Part shown: piece by piece, positions 1 to 5,545 of the stretch | How the letters are laid out: each line of letters starts with the position of its first letter | How positions within the stretch are numbered: the first letter of the stretch is position 1 | Assembly (NCBI GenBank): GCA_007136565.1 | Contig: SLGS01000056.1 | Location: forward strand, 1 to 5,545 | DNA length: 5,545 bases | Direction of reading: 5' to 3' | DNA from: Clostridia bacterium | GTDB lineage: Bacteria > Bacillota > Sulfobacillia > SLMV01 | Made by a program: the position numbers and the translations under genes | Notes under the pieces: model-generated | Databases searched by the model: none | Told to the model about the DNA's origin: nothing | What the model saw: the letters and a program-made list of their open reading frames with translations, nothing else

Positions 1-699
1 GAATAGCGCCCTGGCCGGCCTCATCTTATCGACCAGTCCCGCCCTGTACACGGTATCGTTGCCGTCGTCGGACGTCTGACCCAGGAGAATTATCTTGTCC
101 CCGGGCTCCTTCGCGGGTTTCGTCAATGGAGCCTCGGTGACCAAACGCCCCACGACGGCTACAACGACCGCCGGCACGATATCGCTAAAGGACGTGGAAA
201 GACCTCCACCCACCACGAAGACATCCATGGTCTTACACATGTCGCGAATTCCGCTTATGAGCAAGTTTACCCGATCCCCGCTGGTCATGGTCTCGCACTC
301 GCCGCAGGTGCACTCACCATCGAAGCCGCAGGGACCCACTATGACTTCTTCATCCAGGGGCCTCGTGCCGATGAAGTCCAGGAGGAAAAGTGGTCTTCCA
401 CCCATGGCCACCACATCTCTCATGGCGCCTCCCGCCCCGGTGGCGGCCCCATCATAGGGCCTGGGCACGCAAGGTGAACAATGGCTTTCCATCTTGGCGA
501 CCATCAAACAATCGTCCTCGGGAACGCGAAAGACGGCTGCGTCATCATTCGCGTCGGGGCCGATCAGCAGGCTGCCGGGCCACTGCGCGCCCACGGCTTC
601 GTTGAGCTCCCGGAAAACGCCGAAATCGATGGCCTTATCAATATTGTGGTGCAGGTGGACAAAAAGGGCGTGCATCAGGGCTCTCTCTACTCTGTTCAT
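1..699 (-). CDS. AIR synthase/PurL-superfamily protein with extra cysteines, 3' end cut by the window edge
   Basis: Translating the minus strand from ATG 699 gives 233 open codons that run off the left edge. A TAA stop lies seven codons before the ATG, in frame, and a GAGGAGGAC ribosome-binding site sits about 8 bases before it, so the start is well supported. The protein resembles the N-terminal half of ATP-binding PurM/PurL-superfamily enzymes. Residues 47-56 read GPDANDDAAV, as in ThiL/HypE-like members. Residues 71-103 carry ESH, then GAATGAGGAMRD and MGGRP, closest to PurL (FGAM synthase). A GGG turn at 164-166 and GDKIILLGQTSDDG at 200-213 fit the start of the second superfamily domain. 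Oddities: PurL's ESHNHPS is ESHCSPC (C74, C77), the WSEHCSYK-type motif is missing, and residues 124-135 hold four cysteines spaced C-x5-C-x-C-x2-C; C64 and C155 are further cysteines. The family assignment is firm. The substrate is unknown, and a purine-pathway role is doubtful. The gap before it suggests a transcription unit separate from rex, or read-through from it. Confidence 0.85.
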   Translation of the reverse strand, partial: MNRVERALMHALFVHLHHNIDKAIDFGVFRELNEAVGAQWPGSLLIGPDANDDAAVFRVPEDDCLMVAKMESHCSPCVPRPYDGAATGAGGAMRDVVAMGGRPLFLLDFIGTRPLDEEVIVGPCGFDGECTCGECETMTSGDRVNLLISGIRDMCKTMDVFVVGGGLSTSFSDIVPAVVVAVVGRLVTEAPLTKPAKEPGDKIILLGQTSDDGNDTVYRAGLVDKMRPARALF

Positions 700-705
700 A
701 AGCAG

Positions 706-714
706 GTCCTCCTC
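706..714 (-). promoter_or_regulatory. Ribosome-binding site of the PurL-like gene
   Basis: On the minus strand this reads GAGGAGGAC. The AGGAGG core at 713-708 ends 8 bases before ATG 699. It supports that start over the internal ATG at codon 9, which has no comparable purine run at the right distance. Confidence 0.7.
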
Positions 715-730
715 GGATTACCTCGGGATA

Positions 731-748
731 TCGGTACGGGGTTACCGA
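731..748. repeat. Short inverted repeat before the PurL-like gene
   Basis: TCGGTA (731-736) and TACCGA (743-748) form a perfect 6-bp stem around a 6-base loop, with a possible G-T pair outside it. It lies in the probable leader of the gene starting at 699, about 17 bases upstream of its ribosome-binding site. It could be a leader hairpin or a small operator. A stem this short can arise by chance in GC-rich DNA. Confidence 0.35.
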
Positions 749-753
749 CGACA

Positions 754-773
754 CCACCCAGGCGTGGGGGTGG
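754..773. repeat. GC-rich inverted repeat in the rex/PurL-like gap
   Basis: CCACCC (754-759) pairs perfectly with GGGTGG (768-773) around an 8-base loop. In the minus direction no T-run follows it, so it is a poor intrinsic terminator for rex. On the plus strand it is followed by a T-rich GTTCTTGTTCTTC tract, but no plus-strand gene needs a terminator here. Function unknown. Confidence 0.3.
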
Positions 774-836
774 GTTCTTGTTCTTCGTCAAATCCGGGCG
801 TTCCTCCCGGAAATGGGAAAACCGGCGGCACCGGGA

Positions 837-863
837 GTATGCGAGGGTGAGCCCCTCGCATAC
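837..863. repeat. Perfect 11-bp inverted repeat just downstream of rex
   Basis: GTATGCGAGGG (837-847) and CCCTCGCATAC (853-863) are exact reverse complements separated by a 5-base loop. The element begins about 20 bases past the rex stop, where an operon-end hairpin is expected. In the minus direction it is followed by TCCCGGTGCC rather than a U-tract; the first TTTT comes roughly 16 bases later. It may act as a Rho-type end or mRNA 3' stabiliser, or be a protein-binding palindrome. It does not match the classical Rex site TTGTGAAN4TTCACAA. The repeat is certain; the role is inferred. Confidence 0.6.
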
Positions 864-883
864 GACTTCGAGGTATCGATCAT

Positions 884-1519
884 CTATCGATCCCGGTGGC
901 GGGAAACGTGATACGAGAGCGAAGCGAGGCCTATCGCCAGATCCTCATTCCTTACGTAGACGTCGGGCGGAACATCGAGGGCGACGGGGGCGAAATTCCA
1001 AATCCCCTTGATGCCACCCTCCAGCAGTTGGTCCGCGACGCCCTGGGCGTCCTCGGCGGGGACCGTGATAATGGCCATCGCTATCCCCTCGTGACTGAGA
1101 TACTCGAGCATGGAATCGACGGGCATGACCCGTAGCCCTCCTATTACCGAACCCACCTTGCCGGGGTCGGAGTCGAAAAGACCGACGATCTTGAAACCGT
1201 AGTTGGCGAACCCGGGATACTGGCTCAATGCCACTCCCAAGCGGCCCGCTCCTACGACTATGGCGTCGCGCTGGCCGGTGAGGCCCAATAATTTCCTCAA
1301 GGCCGCGATCAGATCCCCCACGGGATAACCCTTGCTGGGTCGACCCGTCACTTCTACGTGGGTGAGATCCTTCCTGACCTGGAACTCCTCGATGCCGGCT
1401 TCGGCGCCCAGTCGCGAGGAGGAGATGAATACTTCCCCCGCGTCCTCATGCCTGCGCAGCGCCCGCAGATACCTGGGCAATCTCTCCAAAGTCGGCCTCG
1501 GAATTCCTCGAGCGTACAT
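884..1519 (-). CDS. rex: Redox-sensing transcriptional repressor Rex
   Basis: Rex is a cytoplasmic homodimeric repressor that binds DNA at low NADH/NAD+ and releases it when NADH rises, typically controlling fermentation and hydrogenase genes. From ATG 1519 the protein has 211 residues, the usual Rex length. Residues 1-75 form the winged helix, opening with the family-typical IPRPTLERLPRYLRAL and carrying the recognition helix around FQVRKDL (46-52). Residues 84-200 form the Rossmann domain, with GAGRLG (90-95), the FDSDPGKVG segment (115-123) whose acidic residues face the NAD ribose, TVPAEDAQGVAD (152-163), GIKGIWNFAPV (169-179) and the C-terminal NEDLA helix. A longer frame opens at TTG 1543 and adds eight residues, but GAGGTGG (1535-1529) lies 9 bases before ATG 1519, so the ATG is preferred. 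The wing reads THVEVTGRPSKGYPV where common Rex proteins have roughly SYFGxFGxxGxGYxV, so its operator may differ. It follows hydA closely, implying co-transcription and feedback on the hydrogenase. Confidence 0.95.
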   Translation of the reverse strand: MYARGIPRPTLERLPRYLRALRRHEDAGEVFISSSRLGAEAGIEEFQVRKDLTHVEVTGRPSKGYPVGDLIAALRKLLGLTGQRDAIVVGAGRLGVALSQYPGFANYGFKIVGLFDSDPGKVGSVIGGLRVMPVDSMLEYLSHEGIAMAIITVPAEDAQGVADQLLEGGIKGIWNFAPVALDVPPDVYVRNEDLAIGLASLSYHVSRHRDR

Positions 1520-1528
1520 TATTGAGCC

Positions 1529-1535
1529 CCACCTC
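1529..1535 (-). promoter_or_regulatory. Ribosome-binding site that fixes the rex start
   Basis: Minus-strand GAGGTGG, within a longer GAGAGGTGGGG run, ends 9 bases before ATG 1519. The alternative TTG at 1543 lies upstream of this site and has no purine-rich run at suitable distance; the bases before it are the end of hydA. This selects the 211-residue Rex. Confidence 0.65.
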
Positions 1536-1545
1536 TCGGTCAAGT

Positions 1546-3552
1546 CTACTGGTGTATAGCCGCGAGGGCCCCCTCTATCTTGGTCATCATCTCGGGCACT
1601 CGTTCGATGGTCACCTGGGACTGGATTTCATCGCCTATCATGACCGACGGTCCGCCCTGGCACTGCTCGAAACAGAACGTCCCTCTGACGTCGACCGCCC
1701 CCGTCATGTTCTTTTCTTCCAACTGCGCAAGTAATTCGCGCAGTACATCGTACGATCCTTGGAGGTAGCAGAACGTACCTACGCAGACCTGGACCTCGAC
1801 CTGTTTTCCGGGCTCGAGGGGTATACCCTCTCCGATCATCCGGCGCCTCGAATGATACCCGGTGTGCAGTGTTTCGTGCGCGATGGAGCTTCCCGGCTCA
1901 CCCAGCCATCCGTCGTAAATGGCGTCTAGGATGGGGTTTTGCTGGGACTTGCGAAGCTGCGTCATCCTCTCGGCATCGTACAGGCCGCGGGCACGCATAT
2001 CGCGCGACTCGGGTCCCTTGACCTGGGGTTGTCCCGCACCCCCCACGCATCCGCCGGGGCACGCCATGACCTCGACCAGGTCCACCGAGAGGTCGCCCGC
2101 GTTGACACCCTCGATCAGGGTATTGGCTTCCTCCAAACCGTGTACCACCGCGAGCCGAAGCTGTCGCCCGCCCGCCTCGACGGTCAGGAGCTTGGTGCCC
2201 TCCATCCCACGGAGATCACCGTATTCGACTACGGGCTTCTCCTGCGAATCCAGTTTATCCGCCGCGTACCGGAGGACGGCCTCGCTGACCCCTCCACTGT
2301 TGCCGAACATGATTCCACCACCGGTGGCGAATCCGAGGGGGCTATCCAGGGCCTCGACGGCCAGCCTCGTCATGTCCAGTCCCGCTTCTTTGATCATGGA
2401 GGCGACCTCCTGGGTGGTCAGGACCAGGTCGACATCCGGCACGGAATCCACCTGGAATTCCGGTCGTTTCGCTTCGGACTTCTTCGCCGTACAGGGCATC
2501 ACCGAGACCACGTAAACTTGCTCGGGGCTCAGCCCCATCTTCTCCGCGTAGTGCCTTTTGATCATCGATCCGAACATCTGCTGGGGCGAACGACAGGTCG
2601 ACAGGTTGTCGAGAATCTCGGGGTGACGATACTCCGCGAACTTAACCCACGCCGGGCAACAGGATGTGAACATGGGGAAGTTGCCCCCGCCCTCGAGCCG
2701 CCCGAAGAACTCCTGGGTTTCCTCTATCACGGTGAGATCTGCGGCGATGCTGGTATCGAACACCCTGTCGGCTCCCAGCGCCCTGAGCGCCGCCACCAGC
2801 TTGCCCAGGAGGTTGTCCCCGGGAGGCAAGCCGAAGGCCTCCCCGATCGCCACCCGAACCGCCGGTGCGATCTGGAAGATGACCGTCTTCCCTTCGTCCG
2901 ATATCGCGTCGAAGGCGAGGGATGTTTCGGACTTCACCACCAGGGCGCCCGTGGGACAAACGGCCATGCATTGTCCGCAAGTGACGCATTCCACATCTCC
3001 CAGGTCCTTGTCGAAGGCCGGGACAACCATGGCTTCCGATCCCCGGTTGATGAATCCGAGGGCACCTACACCCTGTATCTCCTCGCACATCCTGACGCAG
3101 TCACCGCACAGGATGCACTTGTTCGCGTCTCTTTGTATGGCGTCATTGCTGGAGTCGACGGGAACCTTTTCGTCCCGAGTCCCGAAGCGGACCTCCTCAA
3201 CGCCGAGTTGGGTGGAAAGATCCTGGAGCTTGCAGCCACCGCTCTTGCCGCATGTGGTACACTCCCTGTCGTGATCGGCGAGGAGCAATTCCATGGCCAG
3301 CTTCCGAATATCCCGCAGTTCGGGAGTGTGGGTTTTCAGGCTCATCCCATCCCTGGGGGCCGTCGAACAGGCCCCCACCACTCCCATGCCCTCGATATCC
3401 ACCACGCACATCCTGCATCCACCGTAGACGCTGAGCTCCGAGTGATAACAGAAGGTCGGCAGTTCTATGCCGGCTTTTCTAATGACTTCGAGGACGTTCT
3501 CCTCGTTCTCTATGGCCACCGGGCGGCCGTTGATCATCATCTTACCCATCAT
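1546..3552 (-). CDS. hydA: [FeFe] hydrogenase catalytic subunit HydA of a trimeric NAD-linked hydrogenase
   Basis: HydA catalyses reversible H2 formation at the H-cluster and acts in the cytoplasm with HydB and HydC. Domains in order: NuoG-like [2Fe-2S] (C35, C46, C49, C62); His-Cys [4Fe-4S] (H94, C98, C101, C107); two ferredoxin-type [4Fe-4S] sites (C146, C149, C152 with C199; C189, C192, C195 with C156); the H-domain from about 222; a small-subunit-like tail at about 517-570; and a C-terminal thioredoxin-like [2Fe-2S] domain (C590, C595, C627, C631). H-cluster motifs are TSCCPAW (296-302), MPCTAKKSE (352-360) and EVMACPGGCVGGAGQP (494-509), giving ligands C299, C353, C498 and C502. C298 is the proton-shuttle cysteine. 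E278, E281 and S318 line up with the clostridial CpI proton path, and K356 with the lysine contacting the cluster. The 668 residues and the C-terminal domain match Thermotoga HydA (about 645). GAGQP replaces the commoner GGGQP. The start overlaps hydB by 4 bases; a second ATG at 3549 is better spaced from the ribosome-binding site. Catalytic identity is certain; bifurcation is not proven. Confidence 0.97.
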   Translation of the reverse strand: MMGKMMINGRPVAIENEENVLEVIRKAGIELPTFCYHSELSVYGGCRMCVVDIEGMGVVGACSTAPRDGMSLKTHTPELRDIRKLAMELLLADHDRECTTCGKSGGCKLQDLSTQLGVEEVRFGTRDEKVPVDSSNDAIQRDANKCILCGDCVRMCEEIQGVGALGFINRGSEAMVVPAFDKDLGDVECVTCGQCMAVCPTGALVVKSETSLAFDAISDEGKTVIFQIAPAVRVAIGEAFGLPPGDNLLGKLVAALRALGADRVFDTSIAADLTVIEETQEFFGRLEGGGNFPMFTSCCPAWVKFAEYRHPEILDNLSTCRSPQQMFGSMIKRHYAEKMGLSPEQVYVVSVMPCTAKKSEAKRPEFQVDSVPDVDLVLTTQEVASMIKEAGLDMTRLAVEALDSPLGFATGGGIMFGNSGGVSEAVLRYAADKLDSQEKPVVEYGDLRGMEGTKLLTVEAGGRQLRLAVVHGLEEANTLIEGVNAGDLSVDLVEVMACPGGCVGGAGQPQVKGPESRDMRARGLYDAERMTQLRKSQQNPILDAIYDGWLGEPGSSIAHETLHTGYHSRRRMIGEGIPLEPGKQVEVQVCVGTFCYLQGSYDVLRELLAQLEEKNMTGAVDVRGTFCFEQCQGGPSVMIGDEIQSQVTIERVPEMMTKIEGALAAIHQ

Positions 3553-5435
3553 GACACCTCCTCAATGGCGTCGAAGGGACATATATCCACGCAGGCGCCG
3601 CACTTGAGGCAGGCATCCACGTCGATCTCGTAGGGTTCTCTTATTTGGCCGTGTATACAATCCGCGGGACAGGCCCTCGCGCACTTACTGCAACCCTTGC
3701 AAAGTTCCGGGTCGATCCAGAATCTCCGAAGTTCCTGGCACACCCCCGCGGGACAGGTCTTGTCGACGACGTGGGCTTCGTATTCGTTCCTAAAATACTC
3801 CAGGGTGGTCAATATCGGGTTCGGGGCCGTCTTCCCGAGTCCGCATAGGGATCCCGACTTGATCAGGGGCGCCATCTCGGCCAGGAGGTCCAGGTCCGAG
3901 ATCTCACCCGTTCCCGAGACTATCCTTTCTAGGATATCCAGGATGCGCCGGGTTCCCTCCCTACAGAGGACGCACTTTCCACAAGACTCCTCCTGGGCGA
4001 ACTTCATGAAGAAGCGCGCCACCTCTACCATGCACGTGCTATCACCCATCACCACCAGCCCTCCGGAGCCTATCATGGCTCCCACGCTGGCCAGCGAGTC
4101 GAAGTCCAGGGGCAAGTCCAGGTGCTCCCGGGTGAGACACCCTCCGGAGGGTCCACCTATCTGGACGGCCTTGAAGTCGCGACCGCCGCGCAATCCGCCG
4201 CCGATCTCGTAAACGATCTCCCGCAGGGGGGTGCCCATGGGAACCTCGATCAGCCCCGTATTGGCGATCTCCCCGGTGATAGCGAAAGTCTTCGTGCCCG
4301 CACTGGACTCGGTACCCAGGGAGCGATATGCCTCGGCACCCAGGGCGAGGATGCTCGGGACGCTGGCGAGGGTCTCGACATTGTTGATCAGAGTCGGATA
4401 CCCGAAGAGTCCCTTGTCCGAAGGGTAAGGGGGCTTGGGGGCGGGCATGCCTCGGTTGCCCTCTATGGATGCCAGCAGTGCAGTCTCTTCGCCACACACG
4501 AAGGCACCGGCTCCCTTGCTTATTTCCAGGTCAAAGGAGAAGCCGCTTCCAAGTATGTCGTCGCCTAGGATGTTCATTTCCCGCGCCGATGCGATGGCTT
4601 CCCTAAGCCGAGCAATCGCAAGCGGATACTCGGCTCGCACGTAGATCAGGCCCTGGTCGGCGCCGATGGCGTAACCGGCGACTATCATTCCCTCGATCAG
4701 GCGATGTGGGTCGCCCTCCATGATGCTTCGATCCATGAAGGCACCGGGATCACCCTCGTCTCCGTTGCAGACCACGTACTTCTTCTGACCTTCGGCTTTG
4801 CGCGTGAGGTCCCATTTCAACCCGGTGGGGAATCCCCCGCCACCCCGGCCGCGCATCCCCGAATCCGTTATCAACTGGCAGACTTCCTCGGGCGTGCGAT
4901 GCTCCAGGATCTCGCCCAGGCCGTAGTAACCTCCGCTGTAGACGTACTCCTCGATATCCGAGGGGTCCAGGTGTCCGCAGTGTTCCAGCGTCACACGTTT
5001 TTGCAGCTTGTAAAACGGGATGTCCCCCGCCTTGGCGTAGACTTCTTCGGTTTGAGGGTGGTGATAGAGATTGTGCTCCGGAGCCGTCCCGTCCCGCAGT
5101 ATACATTCCTCGACTATCTGCGGTACGTCCTCGGGCTTCACTTTCACCATGAGCTTGTCTTGGGGGTCTATCCGCACCAGGGGACCCATCTGGCAAAACC
5201 CGTGGCATCCGCTCTTGCTGAGGCCGACCCTGTCACCGCAACCGTCCTCCACCGCGGCAACCTCCACGTTCAGGTCGTGTACCTCCAACTCCCTTTGGAG
5301 ACTCTCCAATACCTCGAGGGAGCCGCTGGCCACGCATCCGGTTCCGGCGCAAACGGATATGCGCATCTTCTCCCGGGCCCGCTTCTCTTCGTGGCGCTCC
5401 TTCAATATCTTGAGATCCCGCACGTTAGTGATCAT
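3549..5435 (-). CDS. hydB: NuoF-like NADH/FMN subunit HydB of the trimeric [FeFe] hydrogenase
   Basis: HydB binds NAD(H) and FMN and passes electrons to HydA. In bifurcating relatives it is the site where NADH and ferredoxin electrons meet. The 628 residues show: an N-terminal thioredoxin-like [2Fe-2S] domain (C29, C34, C77, C81); the NuoF core with RGRGGGGFPTGLKW (195-208), CNGDEGDPGAFMDR (223-236), GAGAFVCGEETAL (308-320) and GYPTLINNVETLA (345-357) for FMN and NADH; a NuoF-type [4Fe-4S] site (C485, C488, C491, C531); a CPAGVC pair (C561, C566); and a C-terminal two-cluster ferredoxin domain (C579, C582, C585, C589; C609, C612, C615, C619). Length and order match Thermotoga HydB (about 626) and exceed plain NuoF of complex I, which lacks both end domains. 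ATG 5435 overlaps the hydC stop by 11 bases and has a GGGAGGAG ribosome-binding site about 9 bases upstream. The TGA stop overlaps the hydA start, indicating translational coupling. NADP-linked relatives share this layout, so the coenzyme (NAD assumed) is inferred. Confidence 0.95.
   Translation of the reverse strand: MITNVRDLKILKERHEEKRAREKMRISVCAGTGCVASGSLEVLESLQRELEVHDLNVEVAAVEDGCGDRVGLSKSGCHGFCQMGPLVRIDPQDKLMVKVKPEDVPQIVEECILRDGTAPEHNLYHHPQTEEVYAKAGDIPFYKLQKRVTLEHCGHLDPSDIEEYVYSGGYYGLGEILEHRTPEEVCQLITDSGMRGRGGGGFPTGLKWDLTRKAEGQKKYVVCNGDEGDPGAFMDRSIMEGDPHRLIEGMIVAGYAIGADQGLIYVRAEYPLAIARLREAIASAREMNILGDDILGSGFSFDLEISKGAGAFVCGEETALLASIEGNRGMPAPKPPYPSDKGLFGYPTLINNVETLASVPSILALGAEAYRSLGTESSAGTKTFAITGEIANTGLIEVPMGTPLREIVYEIGGGLRGGRDFKAVQIGGPSGGCLTREHLDLPLDFDSLASVGAMIGSGGLVVMGDSTCMVEVARFFMKFAQEESCGKCVLCREGTRRILDILERIVSGTGEISDLDLLAEMAPLIKSGSLCGLGKTAPNPILTTLEYFRNEYEAHVVDKTCPAGVCQELRRFWIDPELCKGCSKCARACPADCIHGQIREPYEIDVDACLKCGACVDICPFDAIEEVS
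3555..3563 (-). promoter_or_regulatory. hydA ribosome-binding site inside the end of hydB
   Basis: Minus-strand GAGGAGGTG is a strong Shine-Dalgarno match embedded in the last hydB codons. Its GGAGG core ends 4 bases before ATG 3552 and 7 bases before the adjacent ATG 3549. The second ATG is better spaced, so mature HydA may begin one residue later. The site also fits coupling of hydA translation to termination of hydB. Confidence 0.6.
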
Positions 5436-5545
5436 CGCCCAACTCCTCCCGGGACCGGAGATCCTCGAGAATCCCCGACATCCTGTCGACGTCTACCTCG
5501 CCGTATACCTTCTCGTTGATCACCACCACCGGCGCCAGGCCACAC
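5425..5545 (-). CDS. hydC: C-terminal end of NuoE-like subunit HydC, 5' end outside the window
   Basis: The last 39 codons of a minus-strand gene are present, beginning CGLAPVVVINEKVYGEV and ending REELGDDH before TAA at 5427-5425. The first complete codon starts at 5544. The CGLAPVVVINEKVYG pattern is the end of the thioredoxin-like [2Fe-2S] domain of NuoE/HydC, and this cysteine is the fourth cluster ligand, normally preceded by C-x3. HydC is the small subunit that docks on HydB and carries one [2Fe-2S] cluster. The stop overlaps the start of hydB by 11 bases, as expected for hydC-hydB-hydA order. The hydC name rests on context; the fragment alone could equally be called nuoE-like. The gene start and operon promoter lie beyond 5545. 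Confidence 0.9.
   Translation of the reverse strand, partial: CGLAPVVVINEKVYGEVDVDRMSGILEDLRSREELGDDH
5441..5450 (-). promoter_or_regulatory. hydB ribosome-binding site inside the end of hydC
   Basis: Minus-strand GGGAGGAGTT lies in the final hydC codons, with its GGAGG core (5449-5445) ending 9 bases before ATG 5435. It supports this ATG as the hydB start and coupled translation of the two subunits. Confidence 0.6.

Noticed and set aside
1..699. HypE, a [NiFe]-hydrogenase maturation protein of the same superfamily
   Set aside because: The ESH and GAATGAGGAMRD motifs are PurL-type rather than HypE-type, and the neighbouring hydrogenase is [FeFe], which does not use HypE. The C-terminal half, where HypE's cysteine-bearing tail would lie, is outside the window, so this is not absolute.
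875..891. Two ATCGAT copies separated by five bases at the rex stop codon
   Set aside because: Each is a short self-palindrome and one overlaps the rex end. With nothing else around them, chance is the simplest explanation.
481..1011. A 176-codon plus-strand open frame running from the PurL-like gene across the gap into rex
   Set aside because: It crosses two minus-strand genes and an inverted-repeat gap, and its translation is Arg- and Ser-rich with no family resemblance.
1520..1543. TTG start for rex, giving 219 residues
   Set aside because: The ribosome-binding site at 1529-1535 lies inside this extension and fits ATG 1519. The extra residues MTERWGSI do not resemble Rex N-termini, which start just before the IPRPT-like segment.
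2660..2669. TGTGAAC sequence resembling half a Rex box
   Set aside because: It lies inside conserved hydA coding sequence around the H-cluster motif and no matching inverted half-site was seen at the right spacing.
1939..3633. A 564-codon plus-strand open frame antisense to hydA
   Set aside because: It lies opposite nearly all of hydA, whose motifs and cofactor ligands are unmistakable. Its translation is low-complexity-looking, His- and Arg-rich, with no recognisable domain. Long antisense frames are common opposite GC-rich genes.
4704..5519. A 271-codon plus-strand open frame antisense to hydB and the end of hydC
   Set aside because: It mirrors strongly conserved NuoF-like coding sequence, has no recognisable motif and spans a real gene junction. 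Treated as a shadow of hydB.

Overview
This 5.5 kb window comes from a GC-rich, anaerobic, fermentative or syntrophic bacterium. Every supported gene reads on the minus strand, so transcription runs right to left. Anaerobic life is inferred from the oxygen-sensitive [FeFe] hydrogenase. The lineage cannot be fixed from the sequence; Synergistota, high-GC anaerobic Bacillota and deep-branching anaerobic Actinomycetota are all plausible, which is inference only.

From about 5545 down to 884 lies a compact run in the order hydC (3' end only), hydB, hydA, rex. hydC and hydB overlap by 11 bases and hydB and hydA by 4 bases. rex follows the hydA stop by 26 bases if its ATG start is used. Together hydABC encode a trimeric NAD-linked [FeFe] hydrogenase of the Thermotoga maritima HydABC type (group A3). 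HydC and HydB form the NADH/FMN side and HydA carries the H-cluster that makes or oxidises H2. Such enzymes either bifurcate electrons, coupling NADH and reduced ferredoxin to H2, or use NADH alone; domain layout does not decide between these. The last gene of the run encodes Rex, an NADH/NAD+-sensing repressor, so the operon probably carries its own redox sensor. The operon promoter, and any Rex operator in front of hydC, lie outside the window.

Bases 700-883 are a non-coding gap with three inverted repeats, the best being a perfect 11-bp stem (837-847 / 853-863). No convincing U-tract terminator or sigma-70 promoter was seen there.

Bases 699 to 1 hold the first 233 codons of a gene that runs off the left edge. 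It encodes an AIR-synthase/PurL-superfamily protein. It keeps the PurL-like glycine-rich core, but the usual ESHNHPS motif reads ESHCSPC, the N-terminal WSEHCSYK-type motif is absent, and a cysteine cluster (C124, C130, C132, C135) is present. It is the least ordinary item in the window and probably not a housekeeping PurL. The rest is a well-recognised hydrogenase operon with a somewhat divergent Rex.
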